Of a stretch of DNA of 13,227 nt, positions 6,246-12,166 are shown in pieces; the first letter of the stretch is position 1; each line of letters begins with the position of its first letter. Where the stretch lies: NCBI GenBank assembly GCA_934096105.1, contig CAKOLH010000024.1, positions 1 through 13,227 on the forward strand, written 5' to 3'. The translations under genes were made by a program, and so were the position numbers. The stretch comes from an uncultured Bacilli bacterium. GTDB lineage: Bacteria; Bacillota_I; Bacilli_A; RF39; UBA660. The notes below the pieces were generated by a model that was not told where the DNA came from, searched no databases, and worked only from the letters and a program-made list of their open reading frames with translations.

Positions 6246-7490
6246 CTAGTTATTTTCTTTTAATACTTCAATAGCTTTTCTCATAGCTAAATCATATTTC
6301 AAAACTTCTAATGAATTATTAAATTCTTTTAGTAAATCTTCTTCAGTCATCTTATAATCTTCAGCCATTTTCTTTAATTCAGCTTTAGCATCTTTTTCAG
6401 ATATTTCAATCTTTTCTGCTTTAACAATAGCTTCAAGTAAATAACGATACTTAACTCTAGTTTCAGCTTCTTTCTTCATATCTTCTTTTACTTTTTCTTT
6501 AGTTACTTTAGCATATGCAAAGTATAATTCTTCATCAATTCCTTGCATCTTTAATCTATTAGTAAACTCTTTATACATTCTTTCTACTTCAGCATCTACT
6601 ATTTCTTCATCTAAATCAATAGTCATATTCTTACTAGCGGCTTCAAGTAAATCATCAATATATTTATTTTCAGCATCGTGTTCTTTTTGCGCTTTGATTT
6701 CTTCTTCGACTACTTTATTTAACTCTTCTTTGTTAGTTACACCTTCCATATCTAAATCTTTGAAGAATTCTTCATCTAATTCAGGTATAACTCTCTTTTT
6801 GATATCGTGAACAGTAACATTAAATACTACTTTTTGTCCTGCTAAATCTTTAGCCATATAGTCTTCTGGAAAAGAAAGTTCAATATCTTTATTTTCTTCT
6901 TTCTTCATTCCAACTACTCCTTCTTCAAATCCAGGAATAAATGAATGACTACCAATTTCTAGAGAGTATCCTTCAGCAGATCCACCATCAAATGCTTCAT
7001 TATCTTTAAATCCTTTAAAATCTATAATAGCGGTATCTCCTTCTTCTACTGCTCCATCTTTACTTACAAGTTCAGCATATCTATCAAGAATATGTCCAAC
7101 TTCATGTTCAACTTCTTCTTTAGTTACTTTTACTTTTTCTTTTTTAACTTTTAATCCTTTATATTCTCCTAGTTTAACTTCTGGATCAAGAATAAAAGTA
7201 ATCTTAAATTCTAATTCATCATCATTAGCTTTTTCTATTTCTAATTTAGGTTCTACTACTGGTATTAATTTTTCTTTAACAATAGTTTCACCATATTTTG
7301 CATCTACTATTTTTTCCATAGCTTCACTAATAATATCTCCTGTACCATATTTCTTTTCAAATACACTTCTAGGTACTTTACCTTGTCTAAAACCATCTAC
7401 TTTTGCTTTTTTTACTATTTTAGCAAATGCTTCATCTTTAGCCTTAGTCCATTCTTCTCCACTTACTTTATAGTTTACTATTTTTTTCAT
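6246..7490 (-). CDS. tig: Trigger factor
   Basis: Trigger factor is a ribosome-bound chaperone that meets nascent chains at the exit tunnel and has peptidyl-prolyl isomerase activity. The ribosome-docking signature GFRQGKVP is at residues 33-40, an FKBP-type PPIase domain covers about 148-232 (GDTAIIDFKGF, IPGFEEGVVGMKKEE), and a Lys/Glu-rich helical C-terminal chaperone domain follows to the end. The ATG at 7490 is chosen because GGGAGG lies 8 nt upstream; an in-frame start at 7517 would put that site inside the gene. The resulting 414 residues are slightly short for the family, mainly because the N-terminus before GFRxGK is about 10 residues shorter than usual. It follows greA by 13 nt and is translationally close to uppP. 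Confidence 0.97.
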   Translation of the reverse strand: MKKIVNYKVSGEEWTKAKDEAFAKIVKKAKVDGFRQGKVPRSVFEKKYGTGDIISEAMEKIVDAKYGETIVKEKLIPVVEPKLEIEKANDDELEFKITFILDPEVKLGEYKGLKVKKEKVKVTKEEVEHEVGHILDRYAELVSKDGAVEEGDTAIIDFKGFKDNEAFDGGSAEGYSLEIGSHSFIPGFEEGVVGMKKEENKDIELSFPEDYMAKDLAGQKVVFNVTVHDIKKRVIPELDEEFFKDLDMEGVTNKEELNKVVEEEIKAQKEHDAENKYIDDLLEAASKNMTIDLDEEIVDAEVERMYKEFTNRLKMQGIDEELYFAYAKVTKEKVKEDMKKEAETRVKYRYLLEAIVKAEKIEISEKDAKAELKKMAEDYKMTEEDLLKEFNNSLEVLKYDLAMRKAIEVLKENN

Positions 7491-7503
7491 CCTATTTACC
7501 TCC

Positions 7504-7971
7504 CTAACAAATTTCAACTATTTCCACTTCATATTCTCCATTAGGAGATGCAACTTTTCTTATTTCTCCTGCTTTAGCATTCATAATAGCCATAGCTATA
7601 GGACTTTCATTAGATATCTTGTTATTAGAAGGATCTGCTTCTTTAGAACCTACTATTCTATATTCTTCAATATCATCATCATCTACATATTTAATTTTTA
7701 CTGTAGTACCAAGTGATACTTTATCAGTACTTCCTTTTTTAATTATATGAGCATTCTCCATAATTTTTTCTAATTCTTGGATTCTTCCTTCTACTTGTGC
7801 TTGTTCTGCTCTAGCGGCGTCATAGTCAGCATTCTCAGATAAGTCTCCAAGTGCTCTAGCCTCTTTTAATGCTTTAATTACTTCAGGTCTCTTTACATTT
7901 TTAAGTTCATTTAATTCTTCTTCTAATTCAAGAAAGCCTTCATCTGTTAAATATACTTTATCATCTTTCAT
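7504..7971 (-). CDS. greA: Transcription elongation factor GreA
   Basis: GreA enters the secondary channel of stalled RNA polymerase and stimulates cleavage of backtracked RNA. The 155-residue product has the N-terminal coiled coil with the acidic tip in ALGDLSENADYDAARAEQ (40-57; D43 and E46 are the expected metal-coordinating residues) and a C-terminal FKBP-like domain with SPIAMAIMNAKAGE (123-136). The ATG at 7971 follows GAGGTGAT; the in-frame GTG at 7980 is part of that binding site. It is the first gene of greA-tig-uppP-tRNA, with a strong promoter about 40 nt upstream. In B. subtilis greA also lies downstream of the yrrMNO genes, with udk between; udk is missing here. Confidence 0.97.
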   Translation of the reverse strand: MKDDKVYLTDEGFLELEEELNELKNVKRPEVIKALKEARALGDLSENADYDAARAEQAQVEGRIQELEKIMENAHIIKKGSTDKVSLGTTVKIKYVDDDDIEEYRIVGSKEADPSNNKISNESPIAMAIMNAKAGEIRKVASPNGEYEVEIVEIC

Positions 7972-8000
7972 TTTTATCACCTCAAATTAATTTTCTTTTT

Positions 8001-8040
8001 TACAATTCAAAATTGTACTAAACTTTAGTACTTTTGTCAA
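8001..8040 (-). promoter_or_regulatory. greA operon promoter overlapped by two palindromes
   Basis: A consensus housekeeping promoter is visible in the minus-strand sense: TTGACA (8040-8035), exactly 17 nt, TACAAT (8017-8012). Two perfect inverted repeats overlap it: GTACTAAA-G-TTTAGTAC (8031-8015), covering most of the spacer and the start of the -10, and TACAATT-TTG-AATTGTA (8017-8001), covering the -10 and the likely start site. The two share TAC. Palindromes placed this way usually mark an operator where a dimeric repressor blocks polymerase; the identity of such a regulator is not evident, and the site does not match CIRCE or CtsR boxes. Confidence 0.8.
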
Positions 8041-8096
8041 GCATATTTTTACTTTTAATATTATATTCATTTTCTTTTAAATATTTCTTATTTTTT

Positions 8097-8206
8097 CACT
8101 ATAAGCCTTGTCTCAAGGCTTATTAGTGTTTATTTGAGCCAATTATATTGTCTCAAATAAATATATCAACCATATCTATTATATATAAGCCAGTACTAAT
8201 TGCCTA
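8097..8206 (-). ncRNA. Structured RNA element, copy A (minus strand)
   Basis: In the minus-strand sense: hexamer TAGGCA (8206-8201), 17 nt, TATAAT (8183-8178) within GGCTTATATATAATAG, mini-hairpin ATAT-GGTTG-ATAT (8175-8163), one A, a 10-bp hairpin TTTATTTGAG/CTCAAATAAA (8161-8152 with 8138-8129) and a hairpin CACTA-a-TAAG/CTTATAGTG with one bulged A (8128-8097). The first stem continues past an A/G mismatch into CAAT/ATTG. In the second the mismatch is replaced by a C-G pair, making a longer continuous stem. The copy lies in the gap between trhP2 (stop 16 nt upstream of the hexamer) and the greA promoter, which lies downstream of it, so it does not need to act as the greA leader. Confidence 0.85.
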
Positions 8207-8221
8207 TATACTTTTTGATAT

Positions 8222-9424
8222 TTAGTCTATTTTTATTCTTATCATATCATCTTTATATACTTTTTTATCTAGTTTAAATCTTAGTATTTCTTCAGGATGT
8301 CTTCCTACATTTACTTTATTATCATCTTTATCATATATATCAGGAACAATAAAACTAAATGTTTCTATATTAGGTCCAAATACCTCTACTACATCTCCTG
8401 TTTTAAAATAGTTTCTTTCAGTAATAGTAACTATTTTATTTTCTTCGTCATAATCCGTTACTATACCTAAGAAATCTTGATTAGATACTTCATTTCTTCC
8501 TAAATAGTATTGTTCATTAACATCAGGTAATTTATCCCAGAACTGAACTGTAGCCTCTCTATTAGCCACTCTATTTAGTATTCTAATATAATGTTCTAGT
8601 CTTTCATCAGATAATTTATTTTCATAATAGTCATCTATAATACCTCTATAAGTATTAATAACTGTAGCAACATAATAATTACTACGCATTCTTCCTTCTA
8701 CTTTAAGAGAAGTAATACCTATATCAATCATTTCTTTTATTCTACTAGCCATCATTAAATCTTTAGAGGAGGCAGTAAATTTAGTAGGACTTTCTATTTT
8801 ATTCATATCTTTATCATATAAGTTGCTTTCCCATCTACATATTTGTGCACATCCCCCTCTATTAGCATCTCTATTAGTAAAATAATTAGATAGTACACAT
8901 CTACCCGAATATGAAGAACACATAGCCCCATGAACAAAAGTTTCTACTTCTACTCCTGTTCTATCTATTATTTCTTTTATTTCATTTTTTGATAATTCTC
9001 TAGCTAGAACTACTCTTTCTACTCCAAGCGATTTCCAAAAGTCTACTGCTTCATAGTTTAAAGTAGAGGCTTGGGTAGATATATGAATCTTTAAATCAAT
9101 ATTATTATCATTTACTACATCAATAATTAAAGGATCACTAACTATAATAGCATCTACTTTATATTCACTAAGTTTCTTTAAGTATTCTATAATACCTTCA
9201 GTATCTTCATCATGAAATACTATATTTACAGTAACATAAACTTTCTTATTAATGCTATGAGCATAATCACAAGCCTCTTTAATTTCTTCTAAACTAAAAT
9301 TAGTGGCATTAGCTCTAAGTGAATAATTTCTTCCCCCTATATAGCAGGCATCTGCTCCATAAGCAAAAGCAAACTTTAACTTCTCTAAACTACCTGCAGG
9401 AGCTAGTAACTCTATCCTACTCAT
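8222..9424 (-). CDS. trhP2: U32-family tRNA hydroxylation protein TrhP2 (YrrO-like)
   Basis: This is the larger of two U32 'peptidase' family proteins which, with TrhP1, carry out prephenate-dependent hydroxylation of U34 in tRNAs, giving 5-hydroxyuridine. The family signature ETFVHGAMCSSYSGRCVLS lies at 161-179. Cysteines 169, 176, 192 and 196 (in GGCAQICRW) are candidate iron-sulfur ligands. IELLAPAGS (4-12) opens the barrel and LKVEGRMRSNYYVA (240-253) is the conserved end of the catalytic part; a small beta-rich C-terminal domain follows. Total length is 400 residues. The ATG at 9424 is chosen because AAAGGTGAT precedes it; the start overlaps the end of trhP1 by 8 bp, implying translational coupling. 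Older annotations call these proteins collagenase or protease; the operon context argues for the tRNA role. Confidence 0.94.
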   Translation of the reverse strand: MSRIELLAPAGSLEKLKFAFAYGADACYIGGRNYSLRANATNFSLEEIKEACDYAHSINKKVYVTVNIVFHDEDTEGIIEYLKKLSEYKVDAIIVSDPLIIDVVNDNNIDLKIHISTQASTLNYEAVDFWKSLGVERVVLARELSKNEIKEIIDRTGVEVETFVHGAMCSSYSGRCVLSNYFTNRDANRGGCAQICRWESNLYDKDMNKIESPTKFTASSKDLMMASRIKEMIDIGITSLKVEGRMRSNYYVATVINTYRGIIDDYYENKLSDERLEHYIRILNRVANREATVQFWDKLPDVNEQYYLGRNEVSNQDFLGIVTDYDEENKIVTITERNYFKTGDVVEVFGPNIETFSFIVPDIYDKDDNKVNVGRHPEEILRFKLDKKVYKDDMIRIKID

Positions 9425-10307
9425 TTTTATCACCTTTTAAATCATAAATATCTTCTACCAAATTAGAATTATTAGGTACTTGTGCAGCAACCTGTTGCAC
9501 AAGTTTATCACCTTTTAACCTATATATTGTTTTAGTATCATAAAAGCCTATATAACCATCTTCTTTATCATTATTAATATATTTATCTATAATATCATAA
9601 TTATCAGTATAAGATAAATCAATAACTAAATTATCTAATATATTTAGTTCTTCTTTCTTATTTAATAAATTAACTAAAGGAGAATAAATAATAGTACCAT
9701 AGTTATGTTCTATAACCATATATCTTAAATCATTATTAAATATATAATATCTATTATTATGCATTTCCTTATCTATATATTTAAAATAATTAGTAAGAAG
9801 TAGTCTTCTTGAATAAAAGATAGGTAAATAACCATATACTGTATAATATATATTTAACTTAGTATTTTCTTTTACCTTTTTTATTTCATTAAATGTTATA
9901 TCAGAAGTTATATAACTAGATTTAATACCCTTATTATAATAAAATAAATTACTCTTAGTACTAGCATTTAAATGTTCTTGACTAAGTATTAACTCTTTAT
10001 CTATATCTAGCTTCTTAATTAAATTAAATACTCCTAAATCATAAAAAAGAATACCAGATACTTTACTATTCTTAATCTTAGATAATACTTCTTTTACTAA
10101 TTCTAAATCATTATTATGTATCATCTTATTAATAGCTATGCAAATCTTTTTATCAGTGGTACTAGCTATCTCTATAATATCATCTATATCAAGAGATAAT
10201 TCATATATAGATAAATCTTTTACTCCTAGTATAATACCCTCTATATCTTTATTTAAAATAATATTAATATCTTCTTTTTTATTTGGAATTACCATTAACT
10301 TACTCAT
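9417..10307 (-). CDS. trhP1: U32-family protein TrhP1 (YrrN-like)
   Basis: This is the smaller partner U32 protein of the tRNA U34 hydroxylation pair. The 296-residue sequence is divergent and AT-biased, but keeps the TIM-barrel pattern of the family: a starting strand KLMVIPNKKED, a KICIAINKMIHNNDLELV segment equivalent to 'KVYVAVN..FHN..L', and GYLPIFYSRRLLLTNYF (about residues 158-174), which fits the family's 'VHG..C....S.R...NYF' position without the cysteines. Assignment rests mainly on its place between trmR and trhP2, as in B. subtilis yrrMNO. Start and stop overlap both neighbours by 8 bp using the same arrangement (ATGAGTAA and ATGAGTAG). The C-terminal 30 residues are acidic and Gln/Asn-rich with no clear match. 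Confidence 0.85.
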   Translation of the reverse strand: MSKLMVIPNKKEDINIILNKDIEGIILGVKDLSIYELSLDIDDIIEIASTTDKKICIAINKMIHNNDLELVKEVLSKIKNSKVSGILFYDLGVFNLIKKLDIDKELILSQEHLNASTKSNLFYYNKGIKSSYITSDITFNEIKKVKENTKLNIYYTVYGYLPIFYSRRLLLTNYFKYIDKEMHNNRYYIFNNDLRYMVIEHNYGTIIYSPLVNLLNKKEELNILDNLVIDLSYTDNYDIIDKYINNDKEDGYIGFYDTKTIYRLKGDKLVQQVAAQVPNNSNLVEDIYDLKGDKNE

Positions 10308-10881
10308 TACTAACCTTCCTTTTTGAGATTGCTATCTTATCTCCTACTGGGACATAAATAGTAGTAAACTCAGTATTATTATCTAAAAAATTAATATAGT
10401 CTTTTATTTTATTAACTATACCTCTTTGATTCTTAGTCTTAACTAAAGATTCATCTTCAACTAGGCCATGAAAAGATAAATTGTCAGTAATAATAGTACC
10501 ATTATCATTTAAATTATCTTTAAACTTATTAAAAAAGAAAGTATTCTTACCCTTCGCAGCATCAATAAATATTAAATCATAATTACCAGTAATATCTACT
10601 TCAGTAGCATCACCATATATAATATTTATTTGCTTATCTTTATTATATTTCTTAATATTATCTACCGCTATATTATATCTATCTATATCTCTTTCAATTG
10701 TAGTTACCATAATATTATCATTTACATTAGTCATCATAATACTAGAATAACCAATAGCACTACCTATTTCTAATATATTTTTAATATTATTTTCTTTTAT
10801 ATAATTACATAAATATAAAATACCATCTTTTTGCATTATTGGTATTTTATTAATCATAGCATATTCTTCTAATTCTTTCAT
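10300..10881 (-). CDS. trmR: tRNA 5-hydroxyuridine methyltransferase TrmR (YrrM-like)
   Basis: This SAM-dependent O-methyltransferase converts the 5-hydroxyuridine made by TrhP1/TrhP2 into 5-methoxyuridine at the wobble base of U34 tRNAs. The 193-residue protein has the class I motifs: ILEIGSAIGYSS (36-47), acidic E63, GDATE (90-94), YDLIFIDAAKG (101-111) and ITDNLSFHG (131-139). D107, D133 and N134 are in the positions used for metal binding in catechol-type methyltransferases. The family can also be annotated as caffeoyl-CoA methyltransferase-like; synteny with trhP1 and trhP2 supports the tRNA role. It is the first gene of the three-gene operon, with AAAGGTG upstream of the ATG and a promoter that overlaps the preceding terminator. 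Confidence 0.93.
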   Translation of the reverse strand: MKELEEYAMINKIPIMQKDGILYLCNYIKENNIKNILEIGSAIGYSSIMMTNVNDNIMVTTIERDIDRYNIAVDNIKKYNKDKQINIIYGDATEVDITGNYDLIFIDAAKGKNTFFFNKFKDNLNDNGTIITDNLSFHGLVEDESLVKTKNQRGIVNKIKDYINFLDNNTEFTTIYVPVGDKIAISKRKVSNE

Positions 10882-10903
10882 ATTACACCTTTTTCCACTA
10901 ACT

Positions 10904-10932
10904 ATTATATATCAATAGAAGAAAAAATACAA
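10904..10932 (-). promoter_or_regulatory. Promoter of trmR-trhP1-trhP2
   Basis: In the minus-strand sense TTGTAT (10932-10927), 17 nt and TATAAT (10909-10904) form a good housekeeping promoter, about 22 nt from the trmR ATG. The -35 hexamer lies in the right arm and the T-run of the terminator of the upstream operon, so the two signals are fused in about 48 bp. Confidence 0.7.
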
Positions 10933-10951
10933 GGAATTATATCCTGTATTT
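10921..10951 (-). terminator. Intrinsic terminator of the two-gene hypothetical operon
   Basis: The stem pairs AAATACA with TGTATTT (7 bp), passes a single bulged base, and continues with GGA/TCC around a 6-nt AT loop. In the minus-strand sense it ends in six T. It starts inside the stop codon of the gene at 10950-11399, so that gene's 3' end and terminator are merged. Confidence 0.8.
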
Positions 10952-11399
10952 ATTTAGTTTTTTGTTTTAGTTTTAAGGTATGAATATATGGTGGTAAATA
11001 ATCTTTCTTAGTATTTAATAGTTCTTCTTTAAGACCATTATAAACACCATATCTATCATATAGAATATCACCATATATTAAATCTCTAGCACTTTCATAC
11101 TTTCTTCTAATAAATATATTATTATCATAATCATCAGTAAGTGAATTATATATTTCTATTTTTATTCCTATACTTTTATATAAATTATCTATCATTATAT
11201 TAAATCTAGATAATTCTTCTTGTGATAGTGATTTATCACTAATTAATATCATTCTTACTACTGATAAATTATCTCTATATAAATAATTTACATATATTCC
11301 ATTAATATTCTTATTAGTTTTATATATACTAGTAAGTAATCTTAATGAAAAACTTAATACTTCATAATTACTGCTGTCAATATATTCTGTTTTAATCAT
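10950..11399 (-). CDS. Hypothetical protein (possibly nucleotidyltransferase-like)
   Basis: The 149-residue protein is not firmly recognised. It appears alpha/beta: YVNYLYRDNLSVVRMILISD (38-55) looks like two strands, followed by a helix rich in Ser, Glu and Leu, then KIEIYN. Near the C-terminus, YESARDLIYGDILYDRYG (101-118) recalls the 'A..I...G.ILY.RDG' segment of MNT-type nucleotidyltransferases, but the catalytic GSxxxGxxxxxSD motif is absent, so that link is weak. There is no membrane segment or signal peptide. AAGGAG precedes the ATG with a 9-nt gap. It is 24 nt downstream of the 143-residue gene and probably cotranscribed with it. Confidence 0.75.
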   Translation of the reverse strand: MIKTEYIDSSNYEVLSFSLRLLTSIYKTNKNINGIYVNYLYRDNLSVVRMILISDKSLSQEELSRFNIMIDNLYKSIGIKIEIYNSLTDDYDNNIFIRRKYESARDLIYGDILYDRYGVYNGLKEELLNTKKDYLPPYIHTLKLKQKTK

Positions 11400-11423
11400 T
11401 AATTATGTCTCCTTATAATTATT

Positions 11424-11855
11424 TTATATTTTTCTTTGTCTTATATTAGGTTTAACATAGTCATAGGCATACTTTTCATTTAATCCATATTTAGTAGCCA
11501 TATCTACACTATACTTAACTAAATTACCTGCTAGTGTAAAAGCATTATCTCTATCATTATCATATATATTTATTTCTTTTACCATTACAGGTAAATTCTT
11601 TCTTTGTCCATTTGCATCTACTGTACTAATTCCTTCTTCAAGTATAACTAATTCTTTTAATCTTTCTTCTTCTCCAGTATTTGCTATTACTTCATCAGGA
11701 GTACTACACTCTATATAAGGAGTATCCTCCACTAATAGACATGCACCATATTTTTGACTATTAAGAAATGAAAACATTAATACATCATCATTTTTTAAAG
11801 TTATTTCTATACAATAATTAGGATATTTTATTTCAAAGTTTTTATCTTTATTCAT
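11424..11855 (-). CDS. Hypothetical cytoplasmic protein
   Basis: The 143-residue protein is unrecognised. The first half looks like a small beta fold (YCIEITLKNDDVLMFSFLN, then ACLLVEDTPYIEC), and the second half has VMVKEINIYDND followed by a helix AFTLAGNLVKYSVDMATKYG and a basic end (NIRQRKI). No signal peptide or membrane segment is present. A good ribosome binding site (AAAGGAAG) and a promoter at 11885-11913 precede it. It is the first gene of a two-gene operon that ends in the terminator at 10921-10951. Confidence 0.75.
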   Translation of the reverse strand: MNKDKNFEIKYPNYCIEITLKNDDVLMFSFLNSQKYGACLLVEDTPYIECSTPDEVIANTGEEERLKELVILEEGISTVDANGQRKNLPVMVKEINIYDNDRDNAFTLAGNLVKYSVDMATKYGLNEKYAYDYVKPNIRQRKI

Positions 11856-11884
11856 ATATTATTTCTTCCTTTCAATGCCACATT

Positions 11885-11913
11885 ATATTATCATAAAATA
11901 ATTATAAAGTCAA
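11885..11913 (-). promoter_or_regulatory. Probable promoter of the two-gene hypothetical operon
   Basis: In the minus-strand sense TTGACT (11913-11908), 17 nt and TAATAT (11890-11885) lie about 30 nt before the ATG of the 143-residue gene. The -35 is near consensus and the -10 is weak. The stretch upstream, 11914-12054, is AT-rich with no gene or clear signal, and structured element B follows it. Confidence 0.6.
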
Positions 11914-12054
11914 ATAATATATACTTAATACTATGTTTCTCCTTCAAATACTATTCTATCATTTATTAACTATTCTATTATTAAAACATTACTCTTATTA
12001 CAAATTATTATCAAAATATAATAATTATTAACCATAAGATAACATATTCATATT

Positions 12055-12166
12055 CACTATAAGCCTTACTATGTAAGTCTTATTAGTGTTTAATTAAGCC
12101 AAGTAAACTTGTCTTAATTAAATGTATCTACATACCTATTATATATAAGCTATATCTATATACCTA
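12055..12166 (-). ncRNA. Structured RNA element, copy B (minus strand)
   Basis: In the minus-strand sense: hexamer TAGGTA (12166-12161), 17 nt, TATAAT (12143-12138) within AGCTTATATATAATAG, mini-hairpin GTAT-GTAG-ATAC (12135-12124), one A, a 10-bp hairpin TTTAATTAAG/CTTAATTAAA (12122-12113 with 12098-12089) and a hairpin CACTA-a-TAAG/CTTATAGTG (12088-12055). In both larger stems the A/G mismatch is followed by further pairs (CAAG/CTTG, and CTTAC/GTAAG). The TAG of the hexamer is the stop codon of the LRR gene, exactly as in copy C. No T-run follows. The gene-free interval 11856-12163 holds this copy, the promoter near 11900 and nothing else that I can recognise. Confidence 0.87.

Noticed and set aside
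8097..8161. Tandem hairpins of the structured element read as ordinary intrinsic terminators
   Set aside because: None of the four copies has a T-run straight after its last hairpin, and the fixed mismatch and one-nucleotide linker are not needed for termination.
11938..11944. AAGGAG on the minus strand suggesting a small gene upstream of the two-gene operon
   Set aside because: No ATG, GTG or TTG follows at a suitable distance with an open frame; it lies between element B and the promoter and is probably chance.
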